In this document: positions 34,131 through 41,638 of the stretch, in pieces
Layout of the letters: the number at the start of each line of letters is the position of its first letter
Position numbering within the stretch: the stretch's first letter is position 1
NCBI RefSeq assembly: GCF_020076305.1
Contig: NZ_JAIQXE010000001.1
Location: 992,001 to 1,056,000 of the forward strand
DNA from: Flavihumibacter profundi
Lineage (GTDB): Bacteria > Bacteroidota > Bacteroidia > Chitinophagales > Chitinophagaceae
Reading direction: 5' to 3'
DNA length: 64,000 nt
The notes under the pieces: model-generated
The model's input: only the letters and a program-made list of their open reading frames with translations
Told to the model about the DNA's origin: nothing
Database searches by the model: none
Program-made: the position numbers and the translations under genes

Positions 34131-34400
34131 TTATCCTATTATAGATTTTATACGGTCAGACAATCGTAAACTTAATGCAACATAAGTCAGTGTTGGATTA
34201 GGAGCTGCGGCTGTTACATAACAGGAAGCACCAGCAACGTGCAAATTGGCAATACTATGTACTCATTTTCACACGGCCAAGTCCCGGATCGGGGCCTGAA
34301 TAACTAAAGGTAGGTACAGTTAATAAAACTGTTGTAAAAGCTGATAGTTCAAGAAATTCACATCTTCTATTACCAAGGTTATTCCAAATAAACCACCCTT
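34131..34400 (-). pseudogene. Decayed 3' end of a GMC oxidoreductase gene
   Basis: The minus strand at 34258-34131 translates to NLHVAGASCYVTAAAPNPTLTYVALSLRLSD and then a stop, the conserved C-terminal FAD and substrate-side segment of glucose-methanol-choline oxidoreductases (normally NL-V-GAS--PTAG-ANPTLTI-ALA-R--D). Upstream of it, 34400-34259, a second frame reads TFSYSGPDPGLGRVKMST, with the two joined if about two bases were missing near 34258. No start or dinucleotide-binding domain remains. The fragment is a remnant, not a functional gene. Confidence 0.75.
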
Positions 34401-34405
34401 GATTT

Positions 34406-35962
34406 TCATTTGTTCTTCTTTCCTTCTAAATCGGCAAGGATTTTTACGACCTCTTCATCCTTGAACTCCTTCGCTAGTTTCTTCAGTTCCTTTTTTAATT
34501 CTTCAGTCTGCTTATCATATCCATGTTTGCCATAGAGGTTATTCATTTCAGACTTATCAGATTTCAGGTCATATAATTCCCATTCATTAATTGGCCCATA
34601 AAACCTGATAAGTTTATACCGCATTGTCCTGACCCCAAAATGTGGGGCTACCTTATGAGGTTCAGGATATTCATAATAGTGATAGTACATCGACTTGCGC
34701 CACACTTCAGTTGAATGAGAACCTGTCAATTGCTTTGCAAAGCTCTTTCCCTGGATATCGGCAGGAACCGGTACGCTGGCCATATCCAGCAAAGTAGGTG
34801 CAAAGTCAATATTAACTACCATGTCATTCAGCCTCGTTCCCGGTTTGATCCAGCCGGGATATTTAATCATAAAAGGAGTTCGCAGGCTTTCTTCGTACAT
34901 GAACCGCTTGTCGAACCAGCCATGTTCCCCCATATAAAAACCCTGATCAGAAGTGTACACAACAATAGTGTTCTCTGCGAGTCCTGTTGAATCAAGGTAT
35001 CTAAGGATACGGCCAATATTCCTGTCAAGTGACCTGGCCGTAGAAAGATAATCTTTCATGTAGCGCTGGTATTTCCACTTCACCAGTTCTTTGGGGTTAT
35101 TTTTCACCTTGTCATATTCTCCGGCCACACGATCATAATATTCCCTATACGCCTTTTTTTCATTTTGGTGCATGCGACCAAACATGTTTGGTTTATCGTA
35201 ATTGGCCCTGATCTTCAGGTCGGCTCCAACGGTCATGGTATTGTCGATTGTCATATCCTGTTCAAGAGCGGCCCTGCGATTGTCATACTTATCAAAGAAA
35301 TTTTCCGGCAATGGAAAATTCACGTTATCGAAAGCTCCAAGGTCCTTGATGTCGGGCATCCAGTTTCTATGTGTTGCCTTTTCGCCAATAACCAGGAAGA
35401 ATGGTTTTGAACTATCCCTTTCCCCCAGCCAGGCCAGTGAAAAATCACTGATCAGGTTGGTAACATAGCCTTCATGCCGGATCGTATCATTTTTCATATT
35501 AATAAAATCAGGCTGGAAATAATTTCCCTGGTCTGGCAATATTGTCCAATAATCAAATCCCTGTGGCAATGATTGCAGGTGCCATTTCCCGATCCAGGCA
35601 GTTTCATAACCCCGGTTTCCAAGTAATTTCTGCAGCTGTTGCTGATTCCCATCAAACCTTCGTTCAGCGGAATTGTCTTTCAACCCGTTCAGATGGCTGT
35701 ATTTTCCCGTCAGCAATACAGCCCTGCTAGGGGCACAGATAGAATTGGTAACGAATGTGTTCCCCAGTATGGCTCCTTCTTTTGCAATACGATCGATCGA
35801 AGGTGTGGACATCAGCTTACTTCCATAAGCACTGATAGTTTGTTGTGTATGGTCGTCCGAAAGGATCACAAGGATATTAGGGCGCTTATTCTGCGCGTAG
35901 GAATTGTAGTGATAAACAGAGGTAAAAAAGAGTATAAAAAGGATCGTTAAGCGTTGGTGCAT
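34406..35962 (-). CDS. Secreted sulfatase
   Basis: A 518-residue arylsulfatase-type enzyme with a signal peptide (ends near NSYAQ). The metal-binding Asp pair is in LVILSDDHT (D36-D37), and the sequence CAPSR with C76 is the consensus for conversion of Cys to formylglycine. Later motifs include GKWHLQSLP and TSDQGFYMGEHGWFDKRFMY. The C-terminus is lysine-rich. It should cleave sulfate esters of polysaccharides outside the cytoplasm and so feed sulfur. It sits next to the PIG-L deacetylase and the GMC remnant, and may be part of a partly decayed catabolic cluster. Confidence 0.92.
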   Translation of the reverse strand: MHQRLTILFILFFTSVYHYNSYAQNKRPNILVILSDDHTQQTISAYGSKLMSTPSIDRIAKEGAILGNTFVTNSICAPSRAVLLTGKYSHLNGLKDNSAERRFDGNQQQLQKLLGNRGYETAWIGKWHLQSLPQGFDYWTILPDQGNYFQPDFINMKNDTIRHEGYVTNLISDFSLAWLGERDSSKPFFLVIGEKATHRNWMPDIKDLGAFDNVNFPLPENFFDKYDNRRAALEQDMTIDNTMTVGADLKIRANYDKPNMFGRMHQNEKKAYREYYDRVAGEYDKVKNNPKELVKWKYQRYMKDYLSTARSLDRNIGRILRYLDSTGLAENTIVVYTSDQGFYMGEHGWFDKRFMYEESLRTPFMIKYPGWIKPGTRLNDMVVNIDFAPTLLDMASVPVPADIQGKSFAKQLTGSHSTEVWRKSMYYHYYEYPEPHKVAPHFGVRTMRYKLIRFYGPINEWELYDLKSDKSEMNNLYGKHGYDKQTEELKKELKKLAKEFKDEEVVKILADLEGKKNK

Positions 35963-36026
35963 TTGACAAAAGAATTCTATTAAAAGGTTAAAAGTTAGCG
36001 CATTTAATAAGATAAATCACATAATA

Positions 36027-37466
36027 TCAAAGCATAAACAATCGCCATAACTGAGTTACGAAAAAACAAACCGTTAATCCTATTGCAACAGGTAGAAAAG
36101 TTGAAACCAGTGTCCATTTCAGACTATTGGTTTCTTTGTAAATCGTATAGATGGTTGTAGAGCAGGGATTATGCAATAAACTGAACAACATCAGGTTTAC
36201 TGCTGTCATAAGCGTCCAGCCGCCAGCCTGTAAAATATCCTTAATATCAGCTAATGAACCCGATTGAAACAGTACACCAGCCCCTTCACCCATTCCTATA
36301 ATGCCGGTACTTACCACAGTCAGCATCAGAATAGTAGGTATCACAATCTCATTAGCAGGAATGGCGATAATATAGGCAAGAAGAATAACACCATTCAATC
36401 CGAATAAAAGCGCAAAGGGATTTGCCCAATGGATAAAATGTTCTGCAAGACTAGAACCGCTAACCTGGATATTAGCCAGTAGCCAGATCACAACACCGGC
36501 GGGAGCAGCGAAAATTATAGCCCGCCATAAAACAAAGACAGATCTGTCTATCAGTGACGTATATAGTGTTTTCAGAATTCGGGGTGGCCTGTAAGGTGGT
36601 AATTCCAAACTAAAAGCAGAGGCCTCGCCTTTTAGGATCGATTTACTTAAACCCCAGGATACAACCAGGCTAAAGAAAATACCTAATACAGCAATCCCGA
36701 CAACGGCCCCTGCCGAAAGAATGCCGGCCCAATGAGGTGAAGCCGCACTGCCAATGAATAAGGTTGCAATTAATATCTGTGTTGGCCACCTTCCATTACA
36801 TAAAGAAAAATTGTTCGTTATTATGGCAACCAGTCTTTCACGGGGGCTGTCAATTATGCGGGTGGCAATCACTCCCGCAGCATTACACCCAAAACCCATG
36901 CTTAATGTCAATGCCTGTTTTCCATGCGCTCCTGCTTTCCTGAAAAGACTGTCCATATTGAATGCTACCCTGGGGAGATAGCCCAGGTCTTCCAATAATG
37001 TAAAAAGTGGAAAAAATATTGCCATGGGTGGAAGCATAACGGATACAACCCATGCAACAGAAATGTATGCACCATCAACAAGGACTCCAGTAAGCCAGTG
37101 TGGCATCCCAATATTTGCAGCAAATCCTTTTAAAAAAGGGTGAATTGTATCCAGGAATAATCCGGAAAGTAAGCGGGATGGATAATTTGCCCCCGCTATT
37201 GTTATCCAAAAAACTACAGCCAGTACAAGAAACATAATTGGAAATCCCAGCAAACGGCTTGTAACAATTTTGTCGATGGATTTATCTAAATAATAACCTC
37301 GCTGCTCCCCTTTTATTTCAACTGTTTTCCTGGCGATCCTGGTTGCGTCCTCATAAATTGATTCAATAACTATATCATGAAGATCTACTCCCAGGTCCCA
37401 CCGCAGCTTATTGGCAAGGGAAAGTATGGCCTCCTCTTCCTTCTCTGTATTATTACTAGCTGCCAT
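36027..37466 (-). CDS. Split FeoB, membrane permease part
   Basis: A 479-residue polytopic membrane protein that is the C-terminal half of a ferrous iron transporter FeoB encoded separately. It begins with the helical linker (VTSRLLGFPIMF) that normally follows the GTPase domain, and contains the family Gate motifs GFGCNAAGVIATRIIDSPRERL and a Cys-containing NFSLCNGRWPTQI. The GTPase gene ends 6 bp upstream. The full transporter would bring Fe2+ (or, in some relatives, Mn2+) into the cytoplasm. The metal preference is not evident. Confidence 0.9.
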   Translation of the reverse strand: MAASNNTEKEEEAILSLANKLRWDLGVDLHDIVIESIYEDATRIARKTVEIKGEQRGYYLDKSIDKIVTSRLLGFPIMFLVLAVVFWITIAGANYPSRLLSGLFLDTIHPFLKGFAANIGMPHWLTGVLVDGAYISVAWVVSVMLPPMAIFFPLFTLLEDLGYLPRVAFNMDSLFRKAGAHGKQALTLSMGFGCNAAGVIATRIIDSPRERLVAIITNNFSLCNGRWPTQILIATLFIGSAASPHWAGILSAGAVVGIAVLGIFFSLVVSWGLSKSILKGEASAFSLELPPYRPPRILKTLYTSLIDRSVFVLWRAIIFAAPAGVVIWLLANIQVSGSSLAEHFIHWANPFALLFGLNGVILLAYIIAIPANEIVIPTILMLTVVSTGIIGMGEGAGVLFQSGSLADIKDILQAGGWTLMTAVNLMLFSLLHNPCSTTIYTIYKETNSLKWTLVSTFLPVAIGLTVCFFVTQLWRLFML

Positions 37467-37472
37467 TTTAAA

Positions 37473-38258
37473 TCAGTTTGTTGATAATTCTGCTCCCAGT
37501 TTTTCCAACTCCCGTGTTTCCACTGCTTCAATAATTCTTTGATCGCCTTCCAGTAATCTCAGGGCGACCCAGTTAAGGTTTGGCAATCCAGGAAAAAATT
37601 GGGCTAACTTTTCAGATAATATTGTAATGGCGCCGTTTAGTTTTGCTGACCTGCTTTTAATCCGGTGGGGCCTGCAGATAAATCTGCCTGTAGCAATTTC
37701 TTCAATTGTGGTAATCAGTTCACTCATTCCTGTTTTCTGGCGTGCGTTTGTTGCAATAACAGGAATTCCCAATTCCTTACTAAGCGAACGAACATCTATA
37801 TTAATATTGTTTCTCTTTGCCTCATCCATCAGGTTCAGGCATAACACAGCGCGATCAGTAATTTCCAGAATTTGCAAAACCAGGTTAAGGTTTCTTTCAA
37901 GCCTTGTTGCATCTGCTACAATCACTGTAACATCGGGCTTTCCGAATAAAATAAAATTTCTCGCAACTTCCTCTTCGCTACTGGTAGAAAGCAACGAATA
38001 CGTGCCAGGCAGGTCAACCAATTTATAAAATTTGCCACCATAGGAAAAACCTCCTTCAGCGCGTGTCACTGTTTTTCCAGGCCAGTTACCGGTATGTTGC
38101 CGTAAGCCTGTCAGGTTATTAAAGACTGTGCTTTTACCCGTATTTGGATTGCCTGCTACTGCTACCACATAATCAGCTTTATTCATTGCAACACCAAGCC
38201 TGACAAGATTTTCTTTGTGGTGAAAACTACAATTTTCGCAATTTGATTGATTATTCAT
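37473..38258 (-). CDS. Split FeoB, GTPase part
   Basis: A 261-residue G protein: G1 [10 protein letters not shown]3 DLPGTYSL, G4 NLMD and an N-terminal NCENC pair (Cys7, Cys10) followed by two His, which could bind a metal. Only the N-terminal, cytoplasmic part of FeoB is present; the membrane part is the next gene. It overlaps the DtxR-FeoA gene by 4 bp (ATGA), so the two are translationally coupled. Confidence 0.93.
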   Translation of the reverse strand: MNNQSNCENCSFHHKENLVRLGVAMNKADYVVAVAGNPNTGKSTVFNNLTGLRQHTGNWPGKTVTRAEGGFSYGGKFYKLVDLPGTYSLLSTSSEEEVARNFILFGKPDVTVIVADATRLERNLNLVLQILEITDRAVLCLNLMDEAKRNNINIDVRSLSKELGIPVIATNARQKTGMSELITTIEEIATGRFICRPHRIKSRSAKLNGAITILSEKLAQFFPGLPNLNWVALRLLEGDQRIIEAVETRELEKLGAELSTN

Positions 38259-39286
38259 TGTCCAGCAATTACCCGGTTTACAAAAATATGATCAGCTTGT
38301 TTTTTTCTTATGGCAATATTTGCGCCTAATATCCGGTAGGCTACCGGATCGCCTGAAGCACTTTTCAATTCTGCAGTGACCAAAGTGCCGGGTATGATGC
38401 CAAGGTCCATTAATCGTCTTCGCTGCTGCCCGCGGCAACTGGGAGAAATTCCTTTTATTTCGGCCTTCTCCCCCAATTTTAAAGAAGACAGCAACGCATA
38501 GTTTACCTGAATTTCATGTGGTATCAATACTACTGTGACTGCTGAAGCAAAATGAGAAGTCAGCAAACACTCTTCATTATTAGCAATAAACTTTATTTTT
38601 CCATCTGCGGATTCAATAACATGTAACTGCGTTCCGGGGTACAGGCCCAAGGCCATAAGTTGCGCGTAGATTACTTTAGGTTCATCTTCTACATGTACGA
38701 TACGGCCAGTATCACCAACTTTTAGAGCGCTTAAAGGTTGACCCGTATGTTCAGGAATTTCTCCTGTTGAGGAGGGTATCGGGTCACCATGGGGATCAAA
38801 AACCGGATTTCCTATTTGTGCAGCCAGACGGTCTGCCTCTTCAATTGAAAGTCGATGTTCTTTTTGATCGGCAGCTTCATGCCATTCAAGATGTCCGGCT
38901 CCTGTTACGTCAGCCAGGTATTTCTCCCATATCCGGTGTAAACGAATGACCTGCAAAGCGTAGGACCTGCCTGAATCAGTAAGGGAGAAAGTATCTCCAT
39001 GAACTGCAATCAATCCCATCGACGTTAAATGCCCGAGTAATCTGGCCGCTTTCTCTTCAGAAATATCCAGATTTGAAGCTATACTCTGCAGCCCGCAAAA
39101 AATGTTTTTATACTCACAATCGAAAAGAAATTTTAGCGCATCCTCAACCTGTTCACGATGGGTATTGTGCCGGGATCTCAATAATATTGAGATCAAACCT
39201 ATATTGGGCCAGAAAATAAAACCGATGAATATAAGAGTTGCCACTCCAATCAGTAATGCCCAGGCTGGATTTATCATATTAGACAT
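38255..39286 (-). CDS. Membrane-anchored DtxR-FeoA-FeoA fusion
   Basis: A 343-residue protein with an N-terminal hydrophobic segment (about residues 6-38), a winged-helix DtxR-like region (about 45-150), and two C-terminal FeoA/SH3-like domains (about 180-255 and 262-340, with [15 protein letters not shown] and [15 protein letters not shown], two copies of the same motif). DtxR-family regulators are normally soluble. An anchored version next to FeoB could act as both metal sensor and FeoB partner. Its promoter has an FNR-like site (39338-39349). Confidence 0.85.
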   Translation of the reverse strand: MSNMINPAWALLIGVATLIFIGFIFWPNIGLISILLRSRHNTHREQVEDALKFLFDCEYKNIFCGLQSIASNLDISEEKAARLLGHLTSMGLIAVHGDTFSLTDSGRSYALQVIRLHRIWEKYLADVTGAGHLEWHEAADQKEHRLSIEEADRLAAQIGNPVFDPHGDPIPSSTGEIPEHTGQPLSALKVGDTGRIVHVEDEPKVIYAQLMALGLYPGTQLHVIESADGKIKFIANNEECLLTSHFASAVTVVLIPHEIQVNYALLSSLKLGEKAEIKGISPSCRGQQRRRLMDLGIIPGTLVTAELKSASGDPVAYRILGANIAIRKKQADHIFVNRVIAGQ

Positions 39287-39306
39287 TTCCGGTTTTTTGT
39301 AAATTC

Positions 39307-39349
39307 CGAATATGCTATTAATTCTGACTAATTAAAATGACTTATGTCA
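39307..39349 (-). promoter_or_regulatory. FNR/CRP-like site and promoter of the feo operon
   Basis: TGACTTATGTCA (39338-39349, with perfect ATGAC/GTCAT arms) is centred 29.5 bp from the minus-strand element CATATTCG (39314 to 39307), which partly matches TAnnTTTG. A half-like copy TGAATCTAG lies 22 bp further upstream (39360-39371). The geometry is the same as at the stress-island promoters, and FNR control of feo is known in other bacteria. Confidence 0.55.
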
Positions 39350-39371
39350 TGTTTTACCATGAATCTAGTTC

Positions 39372-39606
39372 CCTGTTAGAAACTGCAACAGGATACAAAT
39401 CCAAGTTTAATATTAACCAATCAATGCAGTATGGTTTGGGAAAACCTCAAAAAAGTGTTGCGGTAAAATAAAAGGCCAAAACAGGAAATATCTCAGCAAT
39501 ATTTAAAAGCAGTCAAAACAGATTTTTGTTCACAGGTTAAGTTAGCGCAGGGTTAATTACGGTAAACTATTCCGAAGGAACAGCATACTTTTAGTATAAA
39601 AAAGGC
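39372..39606. other. Intergenic region upstream of the feo operon
   Basis: No gene, repeat or hairpin of note is seen between the feo promoter and the tRNA-Lys terminator at 39607. Together with the promoter elements this makes a 361-bp gap. Confidence 0.4.
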
Positions 39607-39646
39607 AAAAAAATAGGTCACTGAAATTCAGCGACCTATTTTTTTT
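39607..39646 (-). terminator. tRNA-Lys terminator
   Basis: Inverted repeat AAAATAGGTC to GACCTATTTT with a short inner stem CTGAA/TTCAG, followed by a run of T on both strands. It lies directly after the tRNA-Lys 3' end, and may also work in the opposite direction. Confidence 0.75.
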
Positions 39647-39647
39647 G

Positions 39648-39720
39648 TGATCCGGCTGGGACTCGAACCCAGGGCCCATACATTAAAAGTGTATTGCTCT
39701 ACCAACTGAGCTACCAGATC
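39648..39720 (-). tRNA. tRNA-Lys (anticodon TTT)
   Basis: 73-nt cloverleaf on the minus strand. The acceptor stem GATCTGG pairs with CCGGATC; the anticodon stem ATACA/TGTAT encloses the loop CTTTTAA with anticodon TTT; the T-loop reads GGTTCGAGTCC. Discriminator base A; no encoded CCA is apparent. Confidence 0.95.
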
Positions 39721-39763
39721 AACTTTCTTTAGCGAAACAGCTCCCTATTTCGTTTTGGGAGTG

Positions 39764-39794
39764 CAAAAATAAGGATAAAACAATTGTTCCCAAA
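39764..39794 (-). promoter_or_regulatory. tRNA-Lys promoter
   Basis: On the minus strand TTTG (39794 to 39791) and TATTTTTG (39771 to 39764) are separated by 19 bp, the full Bacteroidota consensus. The leader contains a CTCCC/GGGAG hairpin (39741-39761). Confidence 0.7.
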
Positions 39795-39911
39795 TTTTTT
39801 ACTGACTTTTTTAAAAAAAGGCTTTGAGAACCTTTTCCCCTTTTCTCCATCTTCACAATTCTTCAACCATCTTTTTTGGGTAGGTTTGCTGTATAATTTG
39901 CAAAACCCATT

Positions 39912-40721
39912 ATGTCTTCTTTTTTTACCAATAAAGTCATTGCCATCACCGGAGGAAGTGAAGGTATCGGAAAAGCCCTTATAGATGCATTAATTCCCCT
40001 TGGTGCAAAAGTAGCCACCTGCGGCCGCAATTATGACAAGTTGTATAACCTGCAGATGGAATATACCAATGTGATGCTGCACACTGTTGTTGCAGATGTC
40101 AGCAAAGAATCTGAATGCAGGAAATTTATTGAATCTACTATTGAGACCTTTGGGGACATTGATATTATCATCAACAATGCCGGTATTTCCATGCGGGCCC
40201 TTTTTGAGGATGCAAATACCGAAGTTTTCCGCAAGGTGATGGATGTGAATTTCTTTGGAAGCGTGTATTGCACTAAGTATGCATTGCCCTCACTCATCAG
40301 GCGCCATGGGGTAATTGTTGGGATTTCATCCATTGCCGGTTACCGGGGGCTACCCGGAAGAAGTGCTTATTCCGCTTCCAAGTTTGCCCTTCAGGGCTGG
40401 CTCGAAGCCCTGCGTACTGAATTATTGGAAAAAGAAGTGCACGTAATGTGGGTATCGCCTGGATTTACCAGCTCCAATATCAGGAATGCAGCACTCGATG
40501 CCTCGGCAAAAGCACATGGCAAGACCCCAATGGATGAGGAAAAAATGATGTCTTCAGAAGAATGTGCCGAACATATCCTGCACGCCATTGAAAAAAGGAA
40601 ACGCAGCGAAGTGCTAACGTTTACGGGTAAACGTACCGTTTTCATGAACAGGTTTTTCCCTTCCTGGGCAGATAAACTTACCCACCAGTTTTTTTTCAAG
40701 GATGGCAAATTGGTGAAGTAG
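39912..40721 (+). CDS. Short-chain dehydrogenase/reductase
   Basis: A 269-residue classical SDR. The nucleotide motif GGSEGIGKAL (TGxxxGxG type) is at the N-terminus, NNAG follows near residue 92, the catalytic Ser is in GISSIAG and the YxxxK motif is YSASKFALQ. The substrate is not predictable. The SAM hydrolase gene follows 21 bp later on the same strand but has its own -7 element at 40722-40729. Confidence 0.9.
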   Translation: MSSFFTNKVIAITGGSEGIGKALIDALIPLGAKVATCGRNYDKLYNLQMEYTNVMLHTVVADVSKESECRKFIESTIETFGDIDIIINNAGISMRALFEDANTEVFRKVMDVNFFGSVYCTKYALPSLIRRHGVIVGISSIAGYRGLPGRSAYSASKFALQGWLEALRTELLEKEVHVMWVSPGFTSSNIRNAALDASAKAHGKTPMDEEKMMSSEECAEHILHAIEKRKRSEVLTFTGKRTVFMNRFFPSWADKLTHQFFFKDGKLVK

Positions 40722-40729
40722 TACATTTG
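40722..40729 (+). promoter_or_regulatory. Promoter -7 element of the SAM hydrolase gene
   Basis: TACATTTG matches TAnnTTTG exactly, 13 bp before the ATG at 40743. No convincing -33 TTTG at the usual distance. Confidence 0.5.
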
Positions 40730-40742
40730 CACCCAAGCATTC

Positions 40743-41564
40743 ATGGCATTAATCACCTTAACCTCAGATATCGGAAACCAGGACTACCTGGCAGGGGCCG
40801 TTAAAGGGCAGTTGCTGCAGATAGACCCGGGTTTTCAATTCGTGGACATCACGCACCAGATCAGTCCGTTTAATTACCCGCAGGCTGCCTACATCTGCCG
40901 GAATGCTTTCCGCCACTTCCCTGAATTTACCTTTCACCTTGTTTTGGTTAACCTTTTCGAGAGAAAACCCGACCAGCTTATCTTAGCCTTTCACCAGAAC
41001 CAATACATCCTTTGTGCAGATAACGGTTTGTTGGGCATGATCCTTGAAGACAGGCCGGAAATGGTGATCGGCCTTCCCTGCGATAAGAATGCGATCAGAA
41101 GTACCTTATATTGTACCGGTGTTTTCGGAAATGCAATCGCTGCAATCGGCCGCGGGGAAAGGCTTTCAGATATTGGCGAACCCGATGTTGTTTACATTGA
41201 GAAGAACCCGCTTAAACCTTTACTGAGCGATGCCTGGATTGAAGGCCAGATTATATATATAGATAATTTTGAAAACGTTATTGTGAATATTACCCGGGAA
41301 CAGTTTGAATCGCAAAGGAAAGGACGCAGGTTTTCGATCGTTTTCAAGCGCGATGAAGTGATTGAAAAGATCTCGGAAACTTATGCTGATGTGCCTGAGG
41401 GTGAGAAACTGGCCCTTTTCAATTCAGCAGGGTACCTGGAAATCGCCATTAACAAAGGAAATGCTGCCGGATTGTTCGGATTACAGGGTTACCTGGAGCA
41501 GGCCCAGAACGCTTACCTGCAAAATCGGCTCTTTTATCAAACTGTTAAGATCTTATTTGCATAA
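40743..41564 (+). CDS. S-adenosyl-L-methionine hydrolase (DUF62 family)
   Basis: A 273-residue member of the family that includes SAM hydroxide adenosyltransferase, chlorinase and fluorinase. Motifs are SDIGNQDYLAGAVKG at the N-terminus (the family's T/S-D-x-G-x-x-D) and CADNGLLGMI in the middle. Most bacterial members hydrolyse SAM to adenosine and methionine with water, so halogenation is not suggested. Role in the cell is unclear. Confidence 0.88.
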   Translation: MALITLTSDIGNQDYLAGAVKGQLLQIDPGFQFVDITHQISPFNYPQAAYICRNAFRHFPEFTFHLVLVNLFERKPDQLILAFHQNQYILCADNGLLGMILEDRPEMVIGLPCDKNAIRSTLYCTGVFGNAIAAIGRGERLSDIGEPDVVYIEKNPLKPLLSDAWIEGQIIYIDNFENVIVNITREQFESQRKGRRFSIVFKRDEVIEKISETYADVPEGEKLALFNSAGYLEIAINKGNAAGLFGLQGYLEQAQNAYLQNRLFYQTVKILFA

Positions 41565-41577
41565 TTTAACTTGCCCT

Positions 41578-41612
41578 GTTCCCGCATTGGGAACGCCAGA
41601 TTCTTATATTTG
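41578..41612 (+). promoter_or_regulatory. DUF2723 promoter with inverted repeat
   Basis: TATATTTG (41605-41612) is a perfect -7 element. Just upstream, 41578-41594 is a perfect 6-bp inverted repeat GTTCCC/GGGAAC with a 5-base loop. It covers the -33 region and could be an operator; it has no T-run, so it is unlikely to be a terminator of the SAM hydrolase gene. Confidence 0.5.
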
Positions 41613-41638
41613 CCTCGCCTTTTCTAAACCAACGCTTT

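Noticed and set aside
40743-41564. Fluorinase or chlorinase activity
   Set aside because: The family includes halogenases but most members are SAM hydrolases; no halide-specific feature is evident.
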